This document shows, one piece after another, positions 1-9,804 of a DNA stretch of 64,000 nucleotides. The notes beneath the pieces were generated by a model, which was given only the letters and a program-made list of their open reading frames with translations, did no database searches and had not been told where the DNA came from. Position numbers and translations under genes: made by a program. Positions within the stretch are counted from its first letter, which is position 1; each line of letters starts with the position of its first letter. Source of the stretch: JABMPO01 sp964539785 (GTDB lineage Bacteria > Fidelibacterota > Marinisomatia > Marinisomatales > TCS56); the NCBI GenBank assembly GCA_964539785.1, contig CAZIJQ010000002.1:1-64000 (forward strand), given 5' to 3'.

Positions 1-68
1 CCGCCTTTAATCCAAATCTCAAACATTTTTCAATTGCATCTTAACGCAGAATCTTTTTGTTAGAGCTA

Positions 69-1286
69 TCATTCCCCGATCATTGGAGATTCGTTTAAAC
101 GGATTGTCAGAAAGATTATTACCAGCGCCAGCACCACAAATGTGACTAATCCCGGAATCATACCAATCAGATTCATGCCCACGATGAACAGAATTCCGGA
201 AATTTGACCAACCAGCAGCAGTAAACCTTGCGAGGTGGATTCAGGTGCGGGATGAGTAACCTCGGCAGCGTACTGGAAACCCACTGGCGCACCGGCCCCC
301 AAAAGGAAGAAGCCCAGAATGAATGAGGATACCAACAATGGGATATAGCCTGTAAATACTGTCAAGCCGATCAAACCTGGTGTCATGCCGCCCATTGCCA
401 GAATTAAGAACAACTTGCGTTTGCGGTATTTATCCGATAGTGGCGGCAGAACAATTGCGCCAATAATTCCGGCAATCAACATTATACCACCCACCAGTCC
501 GGTCTGATCCACGGTAAGGCCTTTCACTTCACAAATCTGATCTATTACTGTGCTAATGGCATTGAATATCCCCAACCCGATAAAAAACATGATCAATAAC
601 AAACGCATATCGCGCTGTCGGATAATATGCTTGAAGCCGGCCATCACCTGAATCCGTTCGACCTGTTCATTCGCTTCCGGTGGAATTGCCGGTTTCTCCC
701 TTAGAAAAACCAACAGTAGCACCGCTCCAATTACCGTTATGATTCCGTAAGTCGTCAGCATCGAAAAAAACGTGTATGAGCCGTCGGCAGTTTCAACTAC
801 CATCAATGGCGTGAGAATCATAACCAGCACGATACCAAGGAATTGAGCCAGGGTAGCAATCCCTACCGCCGTAGCCCGCTCGCGAATCGGGAACCATACT
901 CCGGCCACTTTGGTGGCGGCATTGATTATGAACGGTTGGGCGATAGCTAATCCAACCTGGGCTATCACCACCATGGTATAGCTGTCTGCAAACAGCCCCT
1001 TCATCAGACCAAAACCACCGGTTAAAACGGCACCTATCCCAACGCCGATCCGCAATCCGTAGGTATCGATGATGAACGAAGCCGGGATACAAACCAGTAT
1101 GAAAACCAGCATAAATATCAGGGAAAGGAAATCAATCTGTAAAGCAGAAGCGTCGTAAAATAGCCGCGCTTCCCGGGCAACCGGGGCGAAGGTTAGCCAC
1201 TGGATTTGAATGACTGCGGAGATAATTGCATATACTGTTAAAATTATCCATCGATAAGCGGAAATGGGCTGATTAGCATTTGACAT
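69..1286 (-). CDS. MFS transporter, FLVCR-like
   Basis: Integral inner-membrane transporter of the major facilitator superfamily, about 405 residues with some 12 hydrophobic segments. The N-terminal half (RWIILTVYAIISA, then QWLTFAPVA and an 'FGLMKGL..AQPFI..A.KVAGVWF' pattern) recalls the FLVCR/heme-choline exporter branch more than drug or sugar MFS proteins; this is family memory, not a search. I prefer the ATG at 1286 over a TTG six codons upstream because GGGAG lies about 10 bases before it. The gene is divergent from the Na/Pi cotransporter, with about 200 AT-rich bases between them. The substrate cannot be assigned from sequence. Confidence 0.85.
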   Translation of the reverse strand: MSNANQPISAYRWIILTVYAIISAVIQIQWLTFAPVAREARLFYDASALQIDFLSLIFMLVFILVCIPASFIIDTYGLRIGVGIGAVLTGGFGLMKGLFADSYTMVVIAQVGLAIAQPFIINAATKVAGVWFPIRERATAVGIATLAQFLGIVLVMILTPLMVVETADGSYTFFSMLTTYGIITVIGAVLLLVFLREKPAIPPEANEQVERIQVMAGFKHIIRQRDMRLLLIMFFIGLGIFNAISTVIDQICEVKGLTVDQTGLVGGIMLIAGIIGAIVLPPLSDKYRKRKLFLILAMGGMTPGLIGLTVFTGYIPLLVSSFILGFFLLGAGAPVGFQYAAEVTHPAPESTSQGLLLLVGQISGILFIVGMNLIGMIPGLVTFVVLALVIIFLTIRLNESPMIGE

Positions 1287-1489
1287 TTGCGATTGAACTC
1301 CCAATTTGTGATTTAGGATAGAAATGCGAGATTAAAACTTTGCTTCAGATACCGTTATTAACAGTGCGAGATTATGATTTGATCACAAAAAAACCAAAGA
1401 ACTTTATATTATATATTTATCATTAAAAGTTACATATCTTTTAGTCTGTATTTAGTTAAATTTCTTTCCATTTTCAACTGAAAGAATTG

Positions 1490-2632
1490 ATGGATAACAT
1501 ACCAAAAGCTCCACCAGCTTGGAAGTCCTACCTGAAGGTGCTAGCTATCTTGGCACTGCTGTATTTTTTTCTGGTCAGCATTGGTTTGATTGGGAGCGCA
1601 TTCAAAGGTCTTGGTCGCACTTTTGCTGAGCAATTGATCCAGACATCTGCCGGTCCCCTGGTCGGGTTATTCATTGGAATTCTGGCAACCAGCATGATTC
1701 AAAGCTCATCAACTACTACTTCGATAGTCGTTGGCATGGTTGCAGCCGGCACTTTTGGTGATGATCCGCGAATTGCCCTCGCTACCGCTATCCCCTATAT
1801 AATGGGTGCTAATATTGGAACCAGTGTTACCAATACAATTGTGTCGCTGGGACATATAGTAAGAAAAAATGAATTTAAACGGGCATTTGCCGCTTCAATT
1901 GTCCATGATTTTTTCAACCTGTTGTCGGTGTGCATCCTGTTTCCAATCCAGTTGAAAACCAATTTTATCGGCAAAAGCGCCTACTGGCTGGCGGAACGTT
2001 TTATCGGAACCGGTACCATCACATTTAACAGTCCAATAAAAATGATAACTACGCCGACCGTGCATTTGATAACAGATATATTCAAAGCGCAGGAATTAAT
2101 TAATCCCTATTGGCTGATATTAATCACAGCATTAGTAATGCTTTTCCTGGCTCTGAAATATTTAACGGTTGCAATACGCAGTTTGGTTATAGCCCGATTA
2201 GAAGCTTTCTTTGATTCTCATATATTTAAAACCTGGATTCGGGCCATGCTTTTTGGTATGGCAATTACTGTTCTCGTTCAGAGTAGTTCCATTACCACAT
2301 CGTTGGTAATTCCTCTCGCAGGGGCGGGAATTCTGACTCTGCGGCAAATCTTCCCCTATACTCTTGGTTCTAACATCGGAACTACCATTACCGCTATCCT
2401 GGCAAGTCTGGTGGCTGCTTCAGTGGCGCCGGTGGCAGTTGCTTTTGCCCACCTGCTGTTCAATGTTTTCGGAATTCTGGTGATCTGGCCTATTCCGCTT
2501 ATCAGAAATATCCCAATAAAATTAGCGGAAAATTTGGCTGCATTATCAATTCGTAATCGAATTTTTCCATTGCTGTACATAATCATCGTTTTCTTTATAT
2601 TACCAATTAGTCTAATCTTCTTAACGAGGTAA
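1490..2632 (+). CDS. Na/phosphate cotransporter family protein
   Basis: Sodium-dependent phosphate cotransporter of the PNaS (Na/Pi, SLC34-like) family, in the inner membrane. It shows the two diagnostic inverted repeats, each with a QSSS motif: MIQSSSTTTS near residue 68 and VLVQSSSITTS near residue 261, both in re-entrant hydrophobic stretches. At about 380 residues it is the short form without a fused C-terminal PhoU domain. That domain is encoded by the next gene, which starts 3 bases after this stop. A TTG lies one codon before the chosen ATG. Likely role is phosphate uptake or export. Confidence 0.9.
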   Translation: MDNIPKAPPAWKSYLKVLAILALLYFFLVSIGLIGSAFKGLGRTFAEQLIQTSAGPLVGLFIGILATSMIQSSSTTTSIVVGMVAAGTFGDDPRIALATAIPYIMGANIGTSVTNTIVSLGHIVRKNEFKRAFAASIVHDFFNLLSVCILFPIQLKTNFIGKSAYWLAERFIGTGTITFNSPIKMITTPTVHLITDIFKAQELINPYWLILITALVMLFLALKYLTVAIRSLVIARLEAFFDSHIFKTWIRAMLFGMAITVLVQSSSITTSLVIPLAGAGILTLRQIFPYTLGSNIGTTITAILASLVAASVAPVAVAFAHLLFNVFGILVIWPIPLIRNIPIKLAENLAALSIRNRIFPLLYIIIVFFILPISLIFLTR

Positions 2633-2635
2633 ATT

Positions 2636-3340
2636 ATGAATGTTTTTAAGGATCTAGTAAATTTTTGGCGTCAGGAGAATCTCCTATCGCAAGCCTGGCA
2701 GGAAAGTTTTGATATGCTGGACTGTTCGCGGGAAATGTTTATTGATGCAATCACCATATTGCGGAAAGACAGCAAACGAAAGACTGTAATTGCACTGAAA
2801 AAACGAGATCGAAAGATAAATGAATATCAAAAGAACGTTCGCCGTAAAGTAATGACCCATTTTGCATTACAAAAGGAAAATAAAAACTTATCCAGCGGAA
2901 TGGTTTTAGTAAATATGGTAATTGATATTGAAAGGTTGGGTGATTATACCAAGAATATTCTTGACCTGGCAATCTACCATCCTGAAAAATTAATTGCCGA
3001 GGAAATATCTCCTGAGCTCAGAAAAATCGAAAAGAAAATCCTCAAGCGCTTCAAGAATACAGTATTAGCAATTAAAAATCAAGATGCAGAAAAGGCCTAC
3101 GCCCTGCAAAAAACTTATAATAATCAAGTTAATGAGGCATCAGACGAACTGGTAAATGGAATTTTAGCCGGCAAACTCAAATTCGGTGATGAAACTCAAA
3201 CCGCAACGATTGTGTTATATGCCCGCTATCTAAAACGAATCGGTGCTCATTTAAAAAATATAACATCAGTTCTGATTAATCCGGTCGATACAATCGGGTA
3301 TAAAACAAAAGAACATAAGCCTGATGATACGCTAGATTAA
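2636..3340 (+). CDS. PhoU-like partner of the Na/Pi cotransporter
   Basis: Cytoplasmic all-helical protein of 234 residues, rich in Lys and Glu, with the PhoU-type repeat pattern (helices containing MVIDIERLGDYTKNI and a second half ending ARYLKRIGAHLKNI). The E/D-x-x-R-x-(A/G)-D/H-x-x-N arrangement is the metal-binding signature of PhoU helices. Spacing is 3 bases from the transporter, and the GAGGT Shine-Dalgarno sits in the transporter's stop region, so the two are translated together. In many genomes the two parts are fused; here they are split. Likely role is control of the transporter. Confidence 0.85.
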   Translation: MNVFKDLVNFWRQENLLSQAWQESFDMLDCSREMFIDAITILRKDSKRKTVIALKKRDRKINEYQKNVRRKVMTHFALQKENKNLSSGMVLVNMVIDIERLGDYTKNILDLAIYHPEKLIAEEISPELRKIEKKILKRFKNTVLAIKNQDAEKAYALQKTYNNQVNEASDELVNGILAGKLKFGDETQTATIVLYARYLKRIGAHLKNITSVLINPVDTIGYKTKEHKPDDTLD

Positions 3341-3379
3341 TGACTTTAATAGAATCCTCTCTTCGCTGAAAATCGTTAC

Positions 3380-3396
3380 TTAAAGTGTCACTTTAA
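3380..3396. repeat. 17-bp palindrome after the phoU-like gene
   Basis: TTAAAGTG and CACTTTAA arms separated by one base, perfect. It lies about 40 bases after the phoU-like stop and upstream of nothing on the plus strand. No T-run follows, so it does not look like an ordinary intrinsic terminator; an operator or chance palindrome is possible. Confidence 0.4.
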
Positions 3397-3595
3397 TATC
3401 GTGCACTATTAAGACTTTTTTTCACAGAGATGGGCTTCGTTCTATCTTTACACGCATATAAATTTTACTTTACTCGGGATTGTCGTTGTACAGAGTTTAC
3501 CAATTTTAATAGTATCTACTTTTGATAACGAATCAATACCACCCAATTTAGTAAGATACTTGCGTGTCTAACAATTTCAACATCTGGGTATTAAG

Positions 3596-3784
3596 TTAAC
3601 TGTACCACAAATGATAAATTCGGCGGACAAGACCGAAAATTGCACCAATAACAAAAGCTATTCCGGCCAATTGAAAATGTTCAAGGTAAATTGCAATTCC
3701 GGATAGGGCATAAAGCGTAAATCTTGAAGCACCAAATATTGTAAATTCCCGATATTTTTGTTCTCTTTTTTCGCGGTCACTCAA
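3596..3784 (-). CDS. small membrane protein, unknown function
   Basis: Predicted 62-residue protein with a charged N-terminus (MSDREKREQKYREF) followed by two hydrophobic stretches separated by a short turn, and a basic C-terminus. It starts at TTG, but a good GGTAGG ribosome site lies 6 bases upstream, which supports translation. No family is recognised. It lies alone between the phosphate genes and the ferritin-type genes and may be transcribed after them. Confidence 0.5.
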   Translation of the reverse strand: MSDREKREQKYREFTIFGASRFTLYALSGIAIYLEHFQLAGIAFVIGAIFGLVRRIYHLWYS

Positions 3785-3909
3785 TTTTAACCTACCTTTC
3801 CTGGTATAATCTGTTTACTAATGGTCGATCCGGTAACATTTTGAATATATCCAAAATGTATTTTACACCAATCTTTATTAGGGCCATGTATGTTTGATGA
3901 TTCAGACTG

Positions 3910-4410
3910 TCATTTCTGACCGCCTCCACCACTTGCTAACATTTTACTGCGCTCGATTGATTGCAGCGCCAAATAACCGTCACCAAATTTATCCATATTA
4001 TCGAGTTCGGTATCAAATTGGTCGTAATGCCGTTCCTCATCATTGATCAAATTCTCGAACAGTTTTTTGGAATTCGCATCGGCATTGGCTGAACATTCGA
4101 TGGCAAACTCATTATAAACTTTTATGGCACCTAATTCCGCTTTAACAGAATCTTTAAGCATTTCGGTAACATCGTGAATTTTCTTGACCTCTTCGGCCGG
4201 CACCATTTCAATTTCACCTTTAAGAAACAGAATTCGCTCAGCTAATTGTTCAACATGAATCATTTCTTCGATCGCGGTGCGTTTAAATAAACCGGCCAGT
4301 AAATCATAGCCTTGGTCATCGCAATGAAAATGATAATACATATATTGATGAACTGCTGCCAGTTCGTCTGCTACTGCTGTGTTCAATAATTTAATACTGT
4401 TTTCATGCAT
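3910..4410 (-). CDS. bfr: bacterioferritin
   Basis: Iron-storage and ferroxidase protein of the bacterioferritin branch. All six di-iron ligands of the E. coli protein are present with a constant offset of two residues: Glu16, Glu49, His52, Glu92, Glu125 and His128. Met50 matches the heme-ligating Met52 of E. coli Bfr, so heme binding is plausible. Length of 166 fits; the C-terminal Gly-rich tail (SGGGGQK) is an addition. AGAGGA precedes the ATG. It follows the rubrerythrin gene by 23 bases, making an oxidative-stress/iron operon. A Dps-like role is less likely given heme Met50 and length. Confidence 0.88.
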   Translation of the reverse strand: MHENSIKLLNTAVADELAAVHQYMYYHFHCDDQGYDLLAGLFKRTAIEEMIHVEQLAERILFLKGEIEMVPAEEVKKIHDVTEMLKDSVKAELGAIKVYNEFAIECSANADANSKKLFENLINDEERHYDQFDTELDNMDKFGDGYLALQSIERSKMLASGGGGQK

Positions 4411-4433
4411 TTGAATATCCTCTGGTTATTCGA

Positions 4434-4940
4434 TTAAAATTTACGGTATTTCTCAGGGCCTAGATTACAGATCGGACATTTTTCGGTAGGTCTACCATAA
4501 TGCGTATGTCCGCATACCGGACAAACATATATTTCGGCTTCATCAATGTCTTCATCGTTATTCACTTTGAGAAGGGCGGACTTATATATCTCTTCATGGA
4601 TTTTTTCCGCCTCAATTGCATAATGGATCGAACGCTCCGCTCTTTTTTCGCCCTGTAATTTAGCAATTGCGTCATAAGCCGGGTACATTTCTTCGATCTC
4701 AAAATTCTCGCCACTTATCCCTGCTTCAAGATTTTCGGGGGTCTTCTTTAATAGTCCCAGCGCCCGGGCATGGTTGTGAGCATGAACTTGCTCAGCATAG
4801 GCGATTGCTTTAAATAAATTGGCCAGTTTTGTAAAACCATCCTGTTCGGCGATTTCACTGAAAGCCAGATACTTTATATGGGCCATAGATTCACCGGCAA
4901 ATGCCGCCTCTAAAGCCTGCTCAGTCATTTTCTTCATCAT
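4434..4940 (-). CDS. rbr: rubrerythrin
   Basis: Non-heme di-iron peroxidase that reduces hydrogen peroxide in anaerobes and microaerophiles. Residues 5-130 form the four-helix di-iron domain (Glu17 in AGES, Glu50-x-x-His53, and a second Glu/His set in HYAIEAEKIHEE). The C-terminus is a rubredoxin-like iron site with CPVCG and CPICN knuckles. Two ATG codons stand together at the start after a GGGG ribosome site. It is first in a two-gene operon with bacterioferritin, which would sequester iron released under peroxide stress. Confidence 0.92.
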   Translation of the reverse strand: MMKKMTEQALEAAFAGESMAHIKYLAFSEIAEQDGFTKLANLFKAIAYAEQVHAHNHARALGLLKKTPENLEAGISGENFEIEEMYPAYDAIAKLQGEKRAERSIHYAIEAEKIHEEIYKSALLKVNNDEDIDEAEIYVCPVCGHTHYGRPTEKCPICNLGPEKYRKF

Positions 4941-5071
4941 TGTCCCCTTAAAATATTATTTGAAAAATCGATTGATGGTATGACGATGTATCCCATCACG
5001 GGATTAATATAAACAGAAATTAATTCATTTAAGGTACGGCTATCAAGCTGAAGCGCAGGATTCAACCGCAT

Positions 5072-6406
5072 TTAAAATGAATATATTATCTTTAAATAGG
5101 CATTATCGTTATCGGCAAACTGCCCGATAAAACTTTCCGGTTTACCCCACAGAATATCAACACCGGCCTCCAATAATACGGCATCAGCGATTTTGTAACC
5201 AAGCATCAAACGTGACAACCCGGAATCATTGTTATTATCATATAAGGTAAGCCACTTAGCGCTACCTTCCTCATTCCAGAAAGTCCCTGAGATCATCAAG
5301 GTAAGCATTTCCTCGATTTCATCATTACTCAATATCGCCGGATCATAATCCATAATCTGTTTACGGATGTACTGAGTGGAAATACTACTCCCCCACGGAC
5401 CACTGATATCGAAACCGACCATAGCCTGCACATAGTCTGACGTCGCAACATTTTTCATTTCTGGATTAATCCCTGCGATAATCTGCTGCATCAGTTCCGG
5501 TGTGAAGGCTGGCTGCAGATTGAAATGATAGTCATCGAAATAGCCTATTTCCCCCCGGACAACCAATCCACCAACCGGCCGGGAAAAATTAAAACCAAAC
5601 ATGGTGGTTTTTTCAAAATACGGAATCAGAAATAACGCACCTGAATCAGGAATCCCAGTTGAAGGATCGACATAGAATGAATCTATCTCGATCCTGCTGA
5701 TCGGACTATCCTGAAATGAATTGAGATATAGCAAACTCAGGTCCGTGCCAAACGCAAAACCGGATAGCTTAATTCCCAATTCGCCATTTTTCAGAGTCGA
5801 TTCCGGCATATCCTGCCCTGACCATTTATATGCAACTGGTACGCTATTTACAGAATCAAGCTCAATGACCATCCCTGCTGGTCGATAAAACTCCCAGGGA
5901 CTACCCGGTTCGGCAAACTGCCAGGATTCAAATTTGGGAATGAATAGCCCCTCAAGTCCCCAGGAATTGATAAAAGCTTTAGCTTTGATCATCACCGATC
6001 CCTGGCGGATATCATCGAAATCCTGCATCAGGAAATAGCGCAAATCCAGGGGATTTACAATATCATTGATAAAGACACCATCGGCTTTACCCCAGATAAC
6101 CTGCTGTTTGCCCAATCGCAGATCCAGTTTATCGAAATATAAATCGACGTAAAGTTCACGAATACCAAACTCTTGCTGGGGCGTAGCGGTTTGGCTTTCA
6201 TCGTTGAAATCGATACTGGCATAGGCCCGAGCCCAATCCCCGGAAATTGTGGAGTTCAACCGAAAGCGATTACGCAACAGGAATACATCATTTTCACCAT
6301 TGAGATTATAGGCTGTCCAATTTTGAATAAAGCCACCAAATTGTGGCTGGGCATTTAATGACCAGATCAATAACAATAATCCCAGGATAATAAAAACACG
6401 CCTCAT
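5072..6406 (-). CDS. outer-membrane beta-barrel protein (DUF1302-like)
   Basis: Signal peptide (residues 1-19, ending LNAQ), then a 425-residue beta-rich protein with alternating amphipathic strands and a C-terminal aromatic residue (IIYSF), typical of an outer-membrane barrel. The segment LRLGKQQVIWGKADG followed by NDIVNPLDLRYF resembles the DUF1302/alginate-export-like porins that accompany MMPL pumps. Its start overlaps the previous stop by one base (TAATG), so it is translationally coupled to the LolA-like gene. It is last in the TetR-controlled operon and likely forms the outer-membrane end of the export or lipid-transfer route. The cargo is unknown. Confidence 0.8.
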   Translation of the reverse strand: MRRVFIILGLLLLIWSLNAQPQFGGFIQNWTAYNLNGENDVFLLRNRFRLNSTISGDWARAYASIDFNDESQTATPQQEFGIRELYVDLYFDKLDLRLGKQQVIWGKADGVFINDIVNPLDLRYFLMQDFDDIRQGSVMIKAKAFINSWGLEGLFIPKFESWQFAEPGSPWEFYRPAGMVIELDSVNSVPVAYKWSGQDMPESTLKNGELGIKLSGFAFGTDLSLLYLNSFQDSPISRIEIDSFYVDPSTGIPDSGALFLIPYFEKTTMFGFNFSRPVGGLVVRGEIGYFDDYHFNLQPAFTPELMQQIIAGINPEMKNVATSDYVQAMVGFDISGPWGSSISTQYIRKQIMDYDPAILSNDEIEEMLTLMISGTFWNEEGSAKWLTLYDNNNDSGLSRLMLGYKIADAVLLEAGVDILWGKPESFIGQFADNDNAYLKIIYSF

Positions 6407-7185
6407 TAGTCTACTCGCATTAAAAACCGTTCAGTAAAATAGTTATCTTTAATTCCGGTATCGTATTTCACATCGGTTATAATCATGATTGTCTTATGCT
6501 GATTCTGTACGTTTTCCATGCGCATTTTTAGAATTGTCCAATACGGTCCATCTTTCTTTAAATCATCGATTGTCATTATTTTCTGCAAGCGATTTTTCTT
6601 GTCATAGAATTCGATTTTAATAGCCATCCATTTATTCTTATCGATCCAGCTAATCCGTTTGCTGTACGATGTTTCCCCATCAACCGGTACGGCTTCAATC
6701 TTATAACAATTGTTAGTTCCAATTCTCTCTTCACCGAGCAACGAGAAATGATCATCATCCAAATCTCGACCACCGATATCTTCGTAGGAAAAATCACTGC
6801 CCATAAAATTCTCACCCTTTTCCCGGGCGACAATTCGTTTCACCTTACCAAGTGCCGGTAGATATAACCACTGGTCGTCATCCTTATTTTTTTCATATTC
6901 CCACATCAGAAATCCGGTACCTTTAACATCCGCCGGATGCTGAAAACGAATCAACGACTTACTGGCAAAAACACCTTGATTGTAGTTCCGCTGATGTCGG
7001 GTAATTCTACGTAGACGTTCTTTGGTTTTTCCCCTCTTCACAGAGATCAGTGTCATATCGGTCGTGGCCACCATGGATTTTGGTTCAGGTTGAGTGTCCA
7101 CTTTTATCATTATTTCCCGGGCTGTCATTTGCCCGAACGATGCTGTAAAAACACAAATCAATGCAATTAGTAATTTTTTAAACAT
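6406..7185 (-). CDS. LolA-like outer membrane lipoprotein-sorting family protein
   Basis: Periplasmic protein with signal peptide (residues 1-18, ending ASFGQ). It has the family hallmarks of LolA-like domain PF17131: GTGFLMWEYEKN, DDDQWLYLPALGKVKRI and ENFMGSDFSYEDIGGRDLDD. The half-barrel fold carries lipids or hydrophobic ligands between membranes. GGAGG lies 6 bases before the ATG. Sandwiched between an MMPL pump and an outer-membrane barrel, it most likely carries the pump's hydrophobic substrate across the periplasm. True LolA (lipoprotein carrier) is a less likely function because no LolCDE partner is near. Confidence 0.88.
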   Translation of the reverse strand: MFKKLLIALICVFTASFGQMTAREIMIKVDTQPEPKSMVATTDMTLISVKRGKTKERLRRITRHQRNYNQGVFASKSLIRFQHPADVKGTGFLMWEYEKNKDDDQWLYLPALGKVKRIVAREKGENFMGSDFSYEDIGGRDLDDDHFSLLGEERIGTNNCYKIEAVPVDGETSYSKRISWIDKNKWMAIKIEFYDKKNRLQKIMTIDDLKKDGPYWTILKMRMENVQNQHKTIMIITDVKYDTGIKDNYFTERFLMRVD

Positions 7186-7202
7186 TTATTCCTCCAAGAT
7201 TT

Positions 7203-7520
7203 CTATTTGCGATGTCCATAAACGATCATCATTCCCGGTGGTGTCAATATCAATGATAACCCAAAAGCTTTAAGAAATATTTTATTAAATTTTAATTCGG
7301 CAAGGCCTGATGCCTGTAAACAGATTAATGCATATATGGCTACAACAATACTCATATTTCGCCATAGGAAACTTCCAATAATGGGCCACCAGGCCGATGA
7401 ATAGCCATCCATACTAACATACCATTCCCATAGCCAGACAACACCCAAATACAACCAGTAAGCCAGTATTAAAATACTTAAAACGATAAAAACACGGCTG
7501 ACAGCTTGGTCTAATTTCAT
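7203..7520 (-). CDS. small integral membrane protein in MMPL operon
   Basis: About 105 residues with three hydrophobic helices (roughly residues 10-32, 45-65 and 82-98) and a basic C-terminus. ATG at 7520 is preceded by AAGGA at good spacing; a TTG two codons earlier is less likely. No characterised family is recognised. It lies 10 bases after the pump gene and 17 bases before the LolA-like gene, so it is a probable accessory subunit of the pump. Confidence 0.7.
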   Translation of the reverse strand: MKLDQAVSRVFIVLSILILAYWLYLGVVWLWEWYVSMDGYSSAWWPIIGSFLWRNMSIVVAIYALICLQASGLAELKFNKIFLKAFGLSLILTPPGMMIVYGHRK

Positions 7521-7530
7521 TTTCAATTCC

Positions 7531-9804
7531 TTACTTGTATAAAAATTTGGGGTTGATCCAACTGATTAAGGCCGGTAGCACGGCCAGGGCTCCGAATAAA
7601 CACATTGAAATCGAAAGTACGATCAGAAAGCCAAAGAAATACACCGGCATAAAAGCTGACAAGGTTAGTACGGTAAACCCGATTATCACCGAAAGGGCGT
7701 TGAAGATAATCCCTTTGCCGGATACTCGCAGGGTTGTATGAATCGCACTGTTCAAATCTTCTCCCTCTCGAATATGGCCCCGTAAATGCCAGAGAAAATG
7801 GACCGTATAATCAACTCCCACACCGATCATAATGCTGGAAAGCATGGCTGTGGCCACATTCAATTCAATGCCCAGATAGCCCATTAGCCCAAACACCAGA
7901 ATTATAGCTGATGAAAGCGGAATTATTGCCATAAAACCGCCAATTAACGAACGAAATACGAAACTCATCATAATAAATATTACTACCAGCGATACTGAAA
8001 GACTGATGATCTGCCCCTTCACTATCATTTTAGCCAGATTCGCTATCAATGAAACCGGACCGGATACTTCCATTGGCAAGGAATCACCAAAATTAATCCT
8101 AATATACTCTTCCGTATCTTCCATCAACCCCACAATCTTGGATGTATTGATTTCCTTCAATCGCGCCAGCAGCAATGCGTATTCCGGTTCATCAATATCA
8201 TCCATAAATCGCTCTATATCATCTTCATTGCCGGTCATCCCATACAGAAAAATGTACTGCGCTATCAGATTTCGATCATCGGGGAGTACATCGTATTCTT
8301 TCGATCCTTCATGGAAAGAGGAATTCATCGTTTTAATCTGATCGGCTATAGAAAATGTATGGGAAACCAATTGATTTTTCTTTAGATGCTGTGCTAATTG
8401 ATCTATCTTACCAAGAACATCCGGGTCCTTGATATCGCCTTCTACCAGAACCAACATTTGCGAAGACCCACCGAACATTCTGGTAATTGCTTCATTGTCC
8501 TGTCTTAATTGGGATTCCGGACGAAAATATTTATCCGGATTTGCGTCAACGATAATATATTGAATACCGACACCAACGAATAATAATCCTAGAATGACAA
8601 TCAAAATGAATGGCTGACGAAATTTAACGAAAAAAGTACCCCAACCCTCAAGAAATCGATTCATTTTGTCCATACTGCCCCGCTGGCTTAAAAAACGGGG
8701 CGGCCGGGCAATGTTCAATGCTGCCGGGATCAGAAATATACTAAAGAGGAAAGCCATTGCGATCCCAAATGATAAAAATAAACCAAACTCTCTGATCTTC
8801 GGTAAAACATGTCCCAATAAGCTCAAAAACCCGATTACGGTCGTAATGCCAGCCAATAGAATGGGTACTCCAAGTCGTTGCAGGGTTTTCTTGATTACCG
8901 CCAGTTTGGTCATCTCCCGGTCAGCGTAACTATACTCGTAATAATGAGCAATAATGTGAATTCCGTAATCGTTGGCAATCGCGATTAGCATGACCGGTAC
9001 CAGAATGCCGATAAATGGTAATTCATAATTGATAATTGCCATGAAACCAAATGTCCATATGACCGAAATGATTACTACACTCAAAGGCATAAAAACACCC
9101 AGCCAACTGCGGAAACTCAGTGCTAGCAGGAGAATCATAAGCGCAACACCATAGGGCATGAAGGTCTTCATATCACCCTGCATAAACTCGATCATATAAG
9201 CACGAGTGAGGGGTAAGCCGGAAATGTATATTTGATCCGCTTCATTACGATACTGATCAACTATTCTAACTATATCATCTCGTAGTTTGGCCTCATCGTA
9301 ATCAAAACTACTGGCAATCTGGCAGATTAATGCCATGCCTTTGAAATCTTTGGAAACAATGTTCTGATAGACCAGGTCGTTATTTCTAATTTTTGCTGTA
9401 ACCTGCTCCCATTCCTCAATTGTAGTTGGATATATTTCCAGCATATCCTCAACCACAAAACCATCGCTGGTACTGACAATATCGGGCGCGTTATACAAAG
9501 ATATGATATTATCAATTTGTTCGATCTCTGCCAGCGAATCATGGAGGGATTCATAGAAAATCAGGCTTGACTCCCATAATAAACTATCACCCTCGATCCC
9601 GATAATAACGACATCAGTACCGCCAAACAAATCATCAACTTTATCCAAAGTAACTATGGTCGGATTATCATCCGGAATCATGGCTTTCATACTGGGATCA
9701 AAATGCAAATCCGGAATATTCCATAAGAACAGCAGGGTAAAAAATACGGTAGCGGCGATAACGGTTCGAGGGTACCACAAAATCAATCTAAAGAGTTTAT
9801 ACAT
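7531..9804 (-). CDS. MMPL/RND family transporter
   Basis: Inner-membrane RND-superfamily pump of the MMPL/hopanoid-exporter type, 757 residues: an N-terminal helix, a large periplasmic loop, five clustered helices, then the same pattern again. The paired motifs IANDYGIHIIAHYYE (about residue 275) and GVGVDYTVHFLWHL (about residue 655) contain the G-x-x-x-D-Y proton-relay signature of MMPL and sterol-sensing proteins. It overlaps the tetR gene by 8 bases, and its AAGGA site is inside the tetR tail. With the LolA-like protein and barrel downstream it forms a probable trans-envelope lipid or hydrophobic-compound exporter. Confidence 0.9.
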   Translation of the reverse strand: MYKLFRLILWYPRTVIAATVFFTLLFLWNIPDLHFDPSMKAMIPDDNPTIVTLDKVDDLFGGTDVVIIGIEGDSLLWESSLIFYESLHDSLAEIEQIDNIISLYNAPDIVSTSDGFVVEDMLEIYPTTIEEWEQVTAKIRNNDLVYQNIVSKDFKGMALICQIASSFDYDEAKLRDDIVRIVDQYRNEADQIYISGLPLTRAYMIEFMQGDMKTFMPYGVALMILLLALSFRSWLGVFMPLSVVIISVIWTFGFMAIINYELPFIGILVPVMLIAIANDYGIHIIAHYYEYSYADREMTKLAVIKKTLQRLGVPILLAGITTVIGFLSLLGHVLPKIREFGLFLSFGIAMAFLFSIFLIPAALNIARPPRFLSQRGSMDKMNRFLEGWGTFFVKFRQPFILIVILGLLFVGVGIQYIIVDANPDKYFRPESQLRQDNEAITRMFGGSSQMLVLVEGDIKDPDVLGKIDQLAQHLKKNQLVSHTFSIADQIKTMNSSFHEGSKEYDVLPDDRNLIAQYIFLYGMTGNEDDIERFMDDIDEPEYALLLARLKEINTSKIVGLMEDTEEYIRINFGDSLPMEVSGPVSLIANLAKMIVKGQIISLSVSLVVIFIMMSFVFRSLIGGFMAIIPLSSAIILVFGLMGYLGIELNVATAMLSSIMIGVGVDYTVHFLWHLRGHIREGEDLNSAIHTTLRVSGKGIIFNALSVIIGFTVLTLSAFMPVYFFGFLIVLSISMCLFGALAVLPALISWINPKFLYK